Shown here: piece after piece, positions 36,852 to 45,734 of the stretch
How the letters are laid out: each line of letters opens with the position of its first letter
How positions within the stretch are numbered: the first letter of the stretch is position 1
Origin: G965261055 sp965261055 [NCBI: Fibrobacteria bacterium]
GTDB taxonomy: Bacteria; Fibrobacterota; Fibrobacteria; UBA11236
DNA length: 64,000 nucleotides
Direction of reading: 5' to 3'
NCBI GenBank assembly: GCA_965261055.1
Contig: OZ253440.1
Span: 682,001-746,000 of the forward strand
The notes under the pieces: model-generated
What the model was told of the DNA's origin: nothing
Databases searched by the model: none
Seen by the model: the letters and a program-made list of their open reading frames with translations, nothing else
Translations under genes and position numbers: made by a program

Positions 36852-37871
36852 ATGAAAAAAAACATTCTTCTTGTTCAATTAGGTTCACCAACCAATCCAA
36901 CAACAAAAGCAGTTAAAGTTTACCTTAAAGAATTTTTAAGTGACCCTCGAGTCTTAGATATACCCTTTTTAATTCGTTTCTTGCTTTTAAGATTTATCAT
37001 TTTACCCTTCCGTTCTCCTAGATCCGCAAAAGCCTACTGTAAAGCTTGGTTACCTAAAGGATCTCCTCTAACAATTTATACACAAAGATTAACCCAAAAA
37101 TTACAAAAAATGTATCCATCTACAACAAAAGTAGAGTATGTCATGCGATATGGAGAACCATCAATTAAATCTGTAATAGAAAAATGGACAACAGATGGGG
37201 TTGATCATATTCAAGTAGTACCTTTATATCCTCAATACGCTTCTTGTTCAACAGGGTCCGTTATAGAAAAATTATACTCTTCCCTGAAGAAAAAATGGAA
37301 TCAACCTTCAATTGAGACCATTCCTGCCTTTTATAATCATCCCTATTTTATTGAAGCTTTAGCTTTATCAATGAAAAAATATACAGATAAAAAAAATTGG
37401 GATCAATGTATTTTTAGCTTTCATGGTCTCCCTGAAAGACATATTCAAAAATCAGAAATAACTCCTAAATTTTGTTTAAAAAAAGACTTTTCTTGTTGCG
37501 AAGAAATATCAAATGACAACACATATTGCTACAGAGCTCATTGCGTTCAAACAGCTAAAAAAGTTGCAGAAAAGCTAGGTATAAGTAAAAACCAATATCA
37601 AGTTAGCTTTCAATCTCGTTTAGGTCGATCCGAATGGATTAAACCCTATACATATCAATTATTAGAAAACCTTCCAAATCAAGGAATAAAAAGAATAATA
37701 GCAGTTTCTCCTTCTTTTACTGCAGACTGCTTAGAGACCATTGAAGAGTTAGGTATGGAAAATAAAAACCTATTTTTAGAGTCTGAAGGAAAAAATTATA
37801 CTTTAATCCCTTGTCTTAATGATCAAGACCATTGGGTGGAAGCTCTCTACAAAATACTCGAAAAAAAGTAA
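36852..37871 (+). CDS. hemH: Ferrochelatase with a cysteine cluster
   Basis: The enzyme inserts ferrous iron into protoporphyrin IX in the last step of heme synthesis. The 339 residues begin NILLVQLGSPTNPTTKAVKVYLKEFLSDPRV. They contain VVPLYPQYASCSTGSV, the catalytic His191 in FSFHGLPERH, FQSRLGRSEWIKPYT and the active-site Glu region DCLETIEELG (292-301). Between His191 and the SRLGR block lie five cysteines (208, 215, 216, 226, 231) in FCLKKDFSCCEEISNDNTYCYRAHC-like spacing. This resembles the internal [2Fe-2S]-binding insert known in some bacterial ferrochelatases. The gene closes the recJ run; a convergent gene ends 40 bases away. Confidence 0.93.
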   Translation: MKKNILLVQLGSPTNPTTKAVKVYLKEFLSDPRVLDIPFLIRFLLLRFIILPFRSPRSAKAYCKAWLPKGSPLTIYTQRLTQKLQKMYPSTTKVEYVMRYGEPSIKSVIEKWTTDGVDHIQVVPLYPQYASCSTGSVIEKLYSSLKKKWNQPSIETIPAFYNHPYFIEALALSMKKYTDKKNWDQCIFSFHGLPERHIQKSEITPKFCLKKDFSCCEEISNDNTYCYRAHCVQTAKKVAEKLGISKNQYQVSFQSRLGRSEWIKPYTYQLLENLPNQGIKRIIAVSPSFTADCLETIEELGMENKNLFLESEGKNYTLIPCLNDQDHWVEALYKILEKK

Positions 37872-37911
37872 CTATTACTTGATAAAGTTCTAAACTTATG
37901 TTTAAGAATTA

Positions 37912-39321
37912 TTAAAAATGGTTTTCTATAATTAAACCTAATAGACCATTTGAAATAGAGTGATCATTACTTAAACCAAATGATACTTCAAGACTGAATT
38001 GCTTCTTCTGAAATAAAAAACCAAAACCGTATCCATAAATATATTCGTTTAAAACATTATTATAGATCCAAGTCACATCATAGAAAAAAAATAAACGATT
38101 TTGTTCCTGAAAATGCCATCTCCATTCTAGGTTAGATAATAAAGACCAAAGTGCTAAAAATTGATCTTGCCTATGGCCTCTAAGAGAACCTGCTCCACCT
38201 AATTCATGGAGAAAACTGCGTTGATTTTGAAAAGGCCACCGCCCTTGAGATTTTATTTTTTGATAATAAACCCATTTTTTGTTAAACAAAGGTATCCAGA
38301 AAAAAAATTCTGTTTTTTCTTCCAACAAAAAGATTTTTCCCTGATTTGTTGTATTGTGACCTGTTTTTAATTCTAATTTTAAACCGAGACCTTTTTTAGG
38401 ATTAAAACTGTAGTCTAACCAACAAGCAGAGAAAGTGATACCACTCAAAAAAGATTGATCTCTAATTACTTTATCTCTAATAGAGTCATTAAAGCTACTG
38501 AGATTGAATTCTAATAAAAAACCATAACGATAATTAAATTGAAAGTATTGAAAAAACTCAACAGAAAATTTTTGATATCGATAAGTACTATCTTCTAAAA
38601 TAATTTCACCTTCAAACTGTAGACCCAAAGATGTAAAGGGAATAAAAGGTTCTTTATAAAAAAAATTTAACTTCCTTTTCTGTTTTTGAAACAAAAGATA
38701 AATACCTAAATCTCTAGCATTTCCTCTAATATTTATTAAAGACAAATCAAATAAACCTAAGAAAGCCTGTGATTCTGAAGAAGATAAACCCAAAGAAACT
38801 GCTATTTTATTTTGTTTTCTCTCTCGAACCGAAACAACTGGATATAAGATATGACTCAAAGAATTTTTCAAATATTCTATAATAGTTACATCATCAAAAT
38901 AATTTAGTTGTTTTAGCCTTAACACACCCTCTTCAACTTTATCAAAAGAAAAAGGTGATCCTATTTTAAGTTGGCTAAATCTTTGTAATAAAAAAGATTT
39001 TGTAAGATTATTTTTAAACCTAAATTTTCCTAATTTAAACCCTTCATGAGGAGTTATTTTTAACATCAATTTATTTCGATTTACGGAATCTAAATAAACA
39101 GATACTTCTGAAAAAATATAACCTAAAGAAAACATTTTTTTTTGAATAATTTTAGCAACATGATTAACATTAGCTGAATCGTATGTTCCTTGTTCTTTTT
39201 GATTAAGTCCCCAATCCTCCAAGGAATATTTCAATGGAGCTATAACTTCAATTTGATTCCACTTAGCAACATTGGAATAAAGAGTAACCACAAAAAATGA
39301 CAACAGTAAAAATTTAAACAC
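37912..39321 (-). CDS. BamA/TamA-superfamily outer-membrane barrel protein
   Basis: The 469-residue protein starts at GTG 39321. It has an N-terminal signal peptide (FKFLLLSFFVVTLYSNVA) and about two POTRA-like modules (KIIQKKMFSLGYIFSEVSVYL and FKLGKFRFKNNLTKSFLLQRFSQLKIGSPFSFDKVEEGVLRLKQLNYFDDV). A C-terminal 16-strand-type barrel follows with ELGGAGSLRGHRQDQF, a variant of the LGGxxSxRGY(R) lid-lock motif, and it ends in a phenylalanine (ENHF). With two POTRAs it is nearer TamA or a two-partner secretion porin than BamA. It overlaps the upstream 994-residue gene by one base, so it probably helps assemble or export that gene's product; that is inference. Confidence 0.85.
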   Translation of the reverse strand: MFKFLLLSFFVVTLYSNVAKWNQIEVIAPLKYSLEDWGLNQKEQGTYDSANVNHVAKIIQKKMFSLGYIFSEVSVYLDSVNRNKLMLKITPHEGFKLGKFRFKNNLTKSFLLQRFSQLKIGSPFSFDKVEEGVLRLKQLNYFDDVTIIEYLKNSLSHILYPVVSVRERKQNKIAVSLGLSSSESQAFLGLFDLSLINIRGNARDLGIYLLFQKQKRKLNFFYKEPFIPFTSLGLQFEGEIILEDSTYRYQKFSVEFFQYFQFNYRYGFLLEFNLSSFNDSIRDKVIRDQSFLSGITFSACWLDYSFNPKKGLGLKLELKTGHNTTNQGKIFLLEEKTEFFFWIPLFNKKWVYYQKIKSQGRWPFQNQRSFLHELGGAGSLRGHRQDQFLALWSLLSNLEWRWHFQEQNRLFFFYDVTWIYNNVLNEYIYGYGFGFLFQKKQFSLEVSFGLSNDHSISNGLLGLIIENHF

Positions 39322-42305
39322 TAGAAAAAAGCCTTCCCTTCTACAAAAAATTTCTGAATAAGACTAGATTGATTGAGCTCTTTTCTTAATAGATACTGAA
39401 AAGAACCTGTAAAATATTCGTTAATATCAAAGTCAAATGTAACATTCAAACGTTGTGTTAAACCCTTAGAAAATCCAAGCGAACCATTTAAAATAGACTG
39501 ATTACCTTTTCCAAATCGTAGGTGTAATGAATACTCTAAAGAAAACTTATTCTTCTCTCCAATTAACCTCTCTAAACGATTCTTTAAGGTATATGATAGC
39601 AAACGATAAAATAAAGAATTTTCACTTCCCCTAGAAACATCATAAATAAAAGTTGACTTCCATGTCCAAATATGAGTAAATAAAAAAGCTATATCAATTT
39701 GAAAAGCCCACAATTGATTAAATCTTTCTACTTGATTTTCCGCAGATGAAAAAATGAATCTTTGACGGCTAAAATAGTGTGATAATGATAAATTCCAAAA
39801 ATCATGTATTCTTTCACTAAAGGATACATTTTGTTTAAACTGACTCGTTCGTGCTAAATCAAAAAAAGAGTATTCATAAAGATCACTCCATTCAACTCTG
39901 ACTATTCTTTCAATTTTAATATTATTCCATACTAAAACTGGATTCAAAAATCGTCTTCCCTCAAATTCTCTATTTATTTCTTCTTCTAAAATTAATGGAA
40001 AAAAAATATTTTGAGAGTCACTCTTTGTTCTTATATCAAAATTAAAATAAAAAGCTAAGGAATTAAAAAAAGAACCCCAATTTCTATTTTTAAACCAAAT
40101 TTGATTTAAACTAAAATCTCCTAACAAGGATACATTAGTTACTTTAATTCCTATAGAATCCCTCTCAAATCCATCTAAACGAAAGTCACCCCCTACTTCA
40201 TCAGCTAAAACGCAATGAGTAAAAATTAGAATCTTAGAGGTATCACAAACATATTCTCCATTTCCGTTATTAACTCTCACAAATTTTGGTCTTAAAGTAT
40301 TTTCTTCTGTAGGATTAAATTTATAATTTATTTTAAATTGATATCCTTGTTTGTAATCCGAAAAACGATTCCCCCATTTTATTAAAATGAATTTTGAGCT
40401 TTGAAATCCTGCCAAACTTTGACTATAAAGATCAACTCTTTGAAAAGAAATTAAAATATCAGTATTCCAAATTCCAATACGGTATAAAGACAAAAAAATA
40501 GAAAAACTTTTTTCACTCAAAGAGTCTTTCAAAATTTTTAAATCTCTAAATTTTCGATTATAATAACGCCCATCTAAAACCAAATCTATTGAACGAAACT
40601 TTTCAAACAGTTTAATTTTAGTTAAAAAATCTTTCTCTATACTTAGTATTTCACCACTTTCTTCACTTAATTTATAAAGACTTTTTACGTAAGGAGAAAA
40701 AAAATTCGAATTCCAATTCAATTTTGATTCTAAACGAGAATACTCTATTATTTGATTAACTGTATCTAATAAAAATTTATTTTGAGTTTTAAAAAACTGA
40801 ACTGTAAATTCTTCATTTTTTCCTAATATGAAATAAGGAGAGATAAAATAAGATTGAACAAAAAGACTATCCTTTAAGATACCATAATAATAACCAGAAA
40901 GAAGTCCTAATCTAAATGAGGAAATAAAGTTATTTGATAAATCTAAAAGATGTTTATAATAGTTTTTTTCTATAAAAGAACTATTTATATTCCAACGCTC
41001 AACAAAAAAATAATCTTCAACGATAGGATTAAAAGATTCAAAATTTTTGTTTCTATAATTTATTTCTGTATCTAATTTCCAAAATCCCCATCCTCCATTT
41101 TTTATTGTTTTGCCTAATTCATATTTAAATTTAACATCTAATCCATGTCCAAAATTATCTTCATCATCCAAATTTGAAAATAAATTTTTATCATTATCTG
41201 AAAAATAAAAAGAGTTATTAAAAAGAAGAGTACGAGTATCGTTTTTTAGCTTCAAATCAACCGTATAAAAACCTCTTCTTTGTGGAAAAAGAACCTTTAT
41301 TGTATCTTGATTTAAAATATTATTCATAGAATCACCTACCTCCCTTAAATTCCGAACATCTTCTTCACTTAAAGAAAAACTTCCTATTGGATTTAAATCG
41401 TCCATAGATAATACTCCTCTAAGACTCCATTGAATACTCCCTATAGTATCTTCAATTGTATTATAAAACAAAGTATTAGGATAATCTTTTAAAGTATACT
41501 GATATTCAGCTAGAAATATATCTTCTGGAGACATTAATAAATTTTGTAGGAAATCAATTCTCCCTTCTCCATAATACATTAGATAATCTTTATTACGCTT
41601 CAATAAAATTCCATTTTTCCAGATCTTTTCGGTACCTTTAAAAACAGAAATGAAAGATTCATTATTACGACCCACCAAAAAATAATGCGTTTGTTTTCCT
41701 TGTTCTCCTTCAAATCTAGAACTGTGATAAAGGCCTTCACTAATTGCAACACCACCTTTCTGAAAAACTTGATTAAAATTAGAGTACACTTGTATCCCCT
41801 GAGCCTTAAGATACAATTTTTCAATATTTTTTTTTCCAAAATTTATAATATAATCACCTAATAAAATTCCATATTTTGAACTGTAAATTTCGACAAAAAC
41901 TTGATCAATCTCTTTAAGTGTTGATGTATAACCTTGTGTTTGTAAAGGTACATCCTGATCTGACAAGTGAGCTCTGATATAAAATTCTTTAGAAATTTGA
42001 CCTTTTACATCTAAATTTAATGTTTGATGTAAATCAAAATTATCTTGACTGCCTAAACCGACTACGATCGTTTTGTAACCGCTATATTTCAAATCATATT
42101 CACTTTTACTTTCGTTTCTATTTTTATCGTCAAAATCTACATTTTTAATTCTTTGTACGAATTTGTCTCTAATTAAGAAATCTGTTTTTTGATACCAATT
42201 AAAATAATATTTAGAAGTATCTTGTTTATCACCCTCAGCATAAATAAGAACGGAAAATATCCATATAAAAAAACAAAATTTTTTATGGGCAAATAAATAA
42301 AACAT
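39321..42305 (-). CDS. Large outer-membrane beta-strand protein of unknown family
   Basis: I place the start at ATG 42305; the longer frame begins with a TTG at 42341 and no ribosome-binding site. The 994 residues open with MFYLFAHKKFCFFIWIFSVLIYAEG, a signal peptide. The rest is built of alternating aromatic/polar strands typical of a large barrel, ending in a phenylalanine (VEGKAFF). Near the N-terminus is YGILLGDYIINFG, and later WKNGILLKRNKDYLMYYGEGRIDF, an element ('NGxLLxRgxDYxxdYxxGxIxF') seen in SprA-like and other FCB surface proteins. It overlaps its neighbours on both sides (dnaA-side gene and TamA-like gene). Function unknown; a surface transporter or secretion component is one guess. 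Confidence 0.75.
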   Translation of the reverse strand: MFYLFAHKKFCFFIWIFSVLIYAEGDKQDTSKYYFNWYQKTDFLIRDKFVQRIKNVDFDDKNRNESKSEYDLKYSGYKTIVVGLGSQDNFDLHQTLNLDVKGQISKEFYIRAHLSDQDVPLQTQGYTSTLKEIDQVFVEIYSSKYGILLGDYIINFGKKNIEKLYLKAQGIQVYSNFNQVFQKGGVAISEGLYHSSRFEGEQGKQTHYFLVGRNNESFISVFKGTEKIWKNGILLKRNKDYLMYYGEGRIDFLQNLLMSPEDIFLAEYQYTLKDYPNTLFYNTIEDTIGSIQWSLRGVLSMDDLNPIGSFSLSEEDVRNLREVGDSMNNILNQDTIKVLFPQRRGFYTVDLKLKNDTRTLLFNNSFYFSDNDKNLFSNLDDEDNFGHGLDVKFKYELGKTIKNGGWGFWKLDTEINYRNKNFESFNPIVEDYFFVERWNINSSFIEKNYYKHLLDLSNNFISSFRLGLLSGYYYGILKDSLFVQSYFISPYFILGKNEEFTVQFFKTQNKFLLDTVNQIIEYSRLESKLNWNSNFFSPYVKSLYKLSEESGEILSIEKDFLTKIKLFEKFRSIDLVLDGRYYNRKFRDLKILKDSLSEKSFSIFLSLYRIGIWNTDILISFQRVDLYSQSLAGFQSSKFILIKWGNRFSDYKQGYQFKINYKFNPTEENTLRPKFVRVNNGNGEYVCDTSKILIFTHCVLADEVGGDFRLDGFERDSIGIKVTNVSLLGDFSLNQIWFKNRNWGSFFNSLAFYFNFDIRTKSDSQNIFFPLILEEEINREFEGRRFLNPVLVWNNIKIERIVRVEWSDLYEYSFFDLARTSQFKQNVSFSERIHDFWNLSLSHYFSRQRFIFSSAENQVERFNQLWAFQIDIAFLFTHIWTWKSTFIYDVSRGSENSLFYRLLSYTLKNRLERLIGEKNKFSLEYSLHLRFGKGNQSILNGSLGFSKGLTQRLNVTFDFDINEYFTGSFQYLLRKELNQSSLIQKFFVEGKAFF

Positions 42306-43029
42306 TGTTTTCAAAACAGTAAAACTGTGCTTGAACTTCAAGAGATAAAGGTAAAGTCTTTTCTTTTTGAATCATCCATAGAGAAGAAAACGGTCTAGCA
42401 TACTTTTTGAATTGGTCTTTATTTTTTTGTTTAAGTAAAGACATATTATAATAATCATTTCTATAACGACTAGAAAATGAAAAGTAAGGTTGATCTTTTT
42501 CATTAAAAAACAAAAAAATATTTTCATAAATATAAGGTAAATCAAAGACTCTAATGGAAACTAATCTTTGTGATATTTGTAAGTAACGATACACTTTTTT
42601 TAGTTTTGGAAAAATAAAAAAAATAAAATAAGGCTCAACCCAAAAAAATTTTACTTCCGTCCAATCCATATTTAATATAGTTTCAGGTAACCGTAGTAAA
42701 CTTTGTCTTTGAAAATTAGAGTCTAATAACCAAATTGATCTTTGAGAAAATTCCAAAACTAAATAATGATCACTTTGTCCTAAACTCCAAAAAAGAGGAT
42801 AAAAATCAGGAAAAGGACTTTTAACATCGATCCATTCTTTTTGAAAAGACTCTTTTCCATTTTTAAAATCATCTAAACTCCAACTTTGAATTTGAAAAGG
42901 TTGATTCTTAAAAAAAATAACCTTTTCATCTTTAAACAAAAATTGATCGTACTCTAATTTATTTTGGTTAGCGAATGTAGTAACTAAAAAAAAGAAACTA
43001 ACCATCATAATTATTAACTTATCATTCAT
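42283..43029 (-). CDS. Secreted protein of unknown function
   Basis: The 248 residues start with a signal peptide (IIMMVSFFFLVTTFA). They continue as aromatic-rich strands with repeated short hydrophobic blocks such as YLVLEFSQRSIWLLDSN, FFWVEPYFIFFIFP and RYLQISQRLVSIRVFDLP. The repeats suggest a small beta-propeller or strand-repeat domain. I recognise no family. The start overlaps the dnaA stop by eight bases and the end overlaps the next gene, so it is translated together with the outer-membrane genes downstream. Confidence 0.65.
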   Translation of the reverse strand: MNDKLIIMMVSFFFLVTTFANQNKLEYDQFLFKDEKVIFFKNQPFQIQSWSLDDFKNGKESFQKEWIDVKSPFPDFYPLFWSLGQSDHYLVLEFSQRSIWLLDSNFQRQSLLRLPETILNMDWTEVKFFWVEPYFIFFIFPKLKKVYRYLQISQRLVSIRVFDLPYIYENIFLFFNEKDQPYFSFSSRYRNDYYNMSLLKQKNKDQFKKYARPFSSLWMIQKEKTLPLSLEVQAQFYCFENNVLFICP

Positions 43030-44347
43030 CTATTTTTTGAATAAGTGTTTCTATTTTTTTCCCAAAAAAGTCATCTACTTCTATCTTCCTTTGGATTGCA
43101 TCAATAGATTTTTTAACTGTGCTATGATCTCGATTTGAAAATGTCTTCCCTATTGTTTGTAAAGTCGCTAACTCTTTTTTATAAATTAAATACATAACAA
43201 TCTGACGAGCTTCTACATTTTTTTTGTTACCTCTCATTTTTGAAATAACTAGAGATTCTTTTACATCTAAGTAGTCACAAACAATTTTTAGAATTTCACC
43301 AATACTTAAGTGTTTACTATTTGTTTTACCAACAACACTTTCAATAATACGACAAACCACATTCAATGTTAATTTTCTACCAGAAGAAGACCACATTAAC
43401 ATTTGTTTAACAACAGATCCAATTAAAGGTATTCGTTCTTTAACACTTTCTGCAATAAGAACGATTGCATCATTTTCAACTGTAAGGTTACTTTCTTCTA
43501 GTTTTTTTTGAACAATTGCCTCTCGAGTCTCTTGCCGTGGTGTTTGAATATCTACCATTAAACCTGATTGAAATCGACTAACTAAACGTTCTTCTATTCC
43601 ATTTAAAGCTTTTGGAGGCTCCACACTTGTTAACACAATCTGTTTTTTAGATTGGTATAATATATTAAAAATATGAAAAAACTCTTCTTGAGTTCCCCAC
43701 TTACTTGCTAAAAAATGAATATCATCAAATAATAAAACATCCACATACTTACAATAATATTCAAAAAAAGTGCTTCCCTTATTGTCCTTAAGGGCCTTAA
43801 CAAAGTCTTGATGAAATAAAGGGCAATCAACATAACGAACCTTCAAAGAAGAATCTTGTATTTGCATCTCATTTCCAATAGCTTGTAATAAATGTGTTTT
43901 CCCTAAACCTTGTTTAGCATAAATAAATAAGGGATTAAATTGAGGTTTTTTTAAATTTTCAAAAATTGAATAACAAGCCTTGTACACAAATTTTGCATGA
44001 TCACCAATAACAAACTGTTCAAATGAAAAAGTTGGTTCTAAATATGTATTCGTTATAACTTCAGATTCGGGTAAAACAGAAATTTTCTGTCGCAACCGTA
44101 TTATTTTTTTAACTTTGACTTGAATAGACTTAGCTATTTTTAGTTCAAAGTAATTTTTAATTAACCCCAAATAAGCAAGAGAAAACTCCTCTAGACTCAA
44201 GTTTTTAGGTAAACCTAAGACTATTTCATCTTCTTTTTCATTTAAAAAAAGAACAGGCGATATCCATTTCTGATATACTCCATAAGAAAGTACATTTTCT
44301 TTAAGATGTACTTTACACTTTTTCCAATACTCTAAACCTGAAGACAT
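43022..44347 (-). CDS. dnaA: Chromosomal replication initiator DnaA
   Basis: DnaA binds oriC and melts it to start replication. The 441 residues contain an N-terminal domain I and a linker, then the AAA+ domain with FEQFVIGDHAKFVYKA and a P-loop AKQGLGKTHLL (144-154). Walker B VDVLLFDDIHFL and the sensor region follow. The DNA-binding domain IV has the signature FSNRDHSTVKKSI, a form of the (F)xRRDHTTV motif. In the P-loop the usual first glycine is Ala144. No dnaN follows; instead three envelope genes overlap downstream. I see no cluster of DnaA boxes in the 66 bases upstream. Confidence 0.95.
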   Translation of the reverse strand: MSSGLEYWKKCKVHLKENVLSYGVYQKWISPVLFLNEKEDEIVLGLPKNLSLEEFSLAYLGLIKNYFELKIAKSIQVKVKKIIRLRQKISVLPESEVITNTYLEPTFSFEQFVIGDHAKFVYKACYSIFENLKKPQFNPLFIYAKQGLGKTHLLQAIGNEMQIQDSSLKVRYVDCPLFHQDFVKALKDNKGSTFFEYYCKYVDVLLFDDIHFLASKWGTQEEFFHIFNILYQSKKQIVLTSVEPPKALNGIEERLVSRFQSGLMVDIQTPRQETREAIVQKKLEESNLTVENDAIVLIAESVKERIPLIGSVVKQMLMWSSSGRKLTLNVVCRIIESVVGKTNSKHLSIGEILKIVCDYLDVKESLVISKMRGNKKNVEARQIVMYLIYKKELATLQTIGKTFSNRDHSTVKKSIDAIQRKIEVDDFFGKKIETLIQKIDE

Positions 44348-44413
44348 AAGCCTAAAACTAGAAAACTACTTTTAAAAAAACATTGCCTTGATTATTTTGT
44401 TAATTTTAGTACC

Positions 44414-45733
44414 ATGAAACGACACAATTCTATATTCTATATTTTGGCTTGCTTTTTTCTTTTTCAATGTTTTGATGCAACCGAGAATATTAATTCAATT
44501 AACTTATTTAACGAATCAACTCAGCTTATCAATGAAGCCAACGAACAAATCCGTACACAAAATTACATTAGAGCTATTGAACTTTACAAACAAGCGATTG
44601 ATATAGATAGCTCTAAATCAGATGCATACTACGGTCTTTTAACAGCGATTCGCTTAGAAAAAGACTTTATACGGACTTTTCGTGTTATTACAGAAGGAAC
44701 TCTTCTAAGTATTATAGACAGTTTTAGAATCATTCTAGATAGTTCCATTTCTGTCGCTAATGAGTTTTATCAAGGCTCTATTGAAATTAGAAATAATCTC
44801 GCTCCCTTTATTTTAAGAGACAGCTTAACTGACCTCTATCAAAAGAGCTTAACTTTTCAGCAAGATAGTCTTATCACCCTTGATCAATTGGATTTTATAA
44901 CAAACTACCTTATTGCAGCAGATACCAATGAAGAATTATATCAACTTCGTACGACAACGCTAACTGATAGATTTCGAGATAGATTTAACATAGGTTCTGA
45001 TATTACCATTATAAATTACCTTTACTACTTTCTTAACTATCAAGATACAAATGACGATTTAGTAATTGATTCAACAGACCAATTGAATTTGATAAGTGAA
45101 TTTAACACTATATTGTCTTTAAGCCTAGTAAACACTGCTAAATCTAGTAATGAAAATATTTTGGAAGAAATTATAAATAACTTAAGAAATCTTTTTAATA
45201 CACAAGACCCCTCTGTTCAAAAACTTTTCTATGCAATTTTTTACAAACTTAGCCAAACTGAAAACATTACAGCTCTACTACAGGAAAACCAACTTTCCTC
45301 AATACAACCTCTTTTAGATAGTGTTTTTGATCATCTTAACTATTTCTTGTTTCAAGATAACCGTGACAATGACGGCGATGGCTGTATAGATGAAGAGGCT
45401 TATGATTTGTTTGATAACGATGGTGATGGCCTAGTTGATGAAGACACTCGTTTAAATGATTATTTTGTGACTCCTCTTGATTTATCTGCATTTTTTGCTG
45501 TAGGCTCCCCCCTTTTGAATATCCCTGTTCACTTTACTGGCTTTAAACCTGATTTCATTACTCCTGGATTCTTTGTTTCTGTGGTTGATTCTAAAAACTC
45601 AGGAAACAAATTAAAATTTAGAGACTCTATTTTATCATTAACACAAAATTCTATGCCACCGTACAACTTAACAACAGACCAAATCAACTACGCAAAAACT
45701 AATATTGGTGGATGCTGGAATCTATTTTATTGA
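44414..45733 (+). CDS. Lipoprotein with TPR and calcium-loop motifs
   Basis: The 439 residues begin with a lipoprotein signal, ILACFFLFQCFDAT (lipid cysteine at about residue 19, lipobox LFQC). A TPR unit follows: IRTQNYIRAIELYKQAIDIDSSKSDAYYGLLTAIR. A helical body then leads to DNDGDGCIDEEAYDLFDNDGDGLVDED, two acidic Asp-Asn-Asp-Gly-Asp-Gly loops like thrombospondin-type-3 or EF-hand calcium loops. The C-terminal quarter is beta-like and unassigned. It should sit on the outer membrane or in the periplasm. It is divergent from dnaA and lies one base before the barrel gene at 45735, so the two are probably a unit. Confidence 0.75.
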   Translation: MKRHNSIFYILACFFLFQCFDATENINSINLFNESTQLINEANEQIRTQNYIRAIELYKQAIDIDSSKSDAYYGLLTAIRLEKDFIRTFRVITEGTLLSIIDSFRIILDSSISVANEFYQGSIEIRNNLAPFILRDSLTDLYQKSLTFQQDSLITLDQLDFITNYLIAADTNEELYQLRTTTLTDRFRDRFNIGSDITIINYLYYFLNYQDTNDDLVIDSTDQLNLISEFNTILSLSLVNTAKSSNENILEEIINNLRNLFNTQDPSVQKLFYAIFYKLSQTENITALLQENQLSSIQPLLDSVFDHLNYFLFQDNRDNDGDGCIDEEAYDLFDNDGDGLVDEDTRLNDYFVTPLDLSAFFAVGSPLLNIPVHFTGFKPDFITPGFFVSVVDSKNSGNKLKFRDSILSLTQNSMPPYNLTTDQINYAKTNIGGCWNLFY

Positions 45734-45734
45734 G

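Noticed and set aside
44348-44413. Possible origin of replication next to dnaA
   Set aside because: Only 66 bases separate dnaA from the divergent gene and no DnaA-box cluster is visible, so I do not call oriC here.
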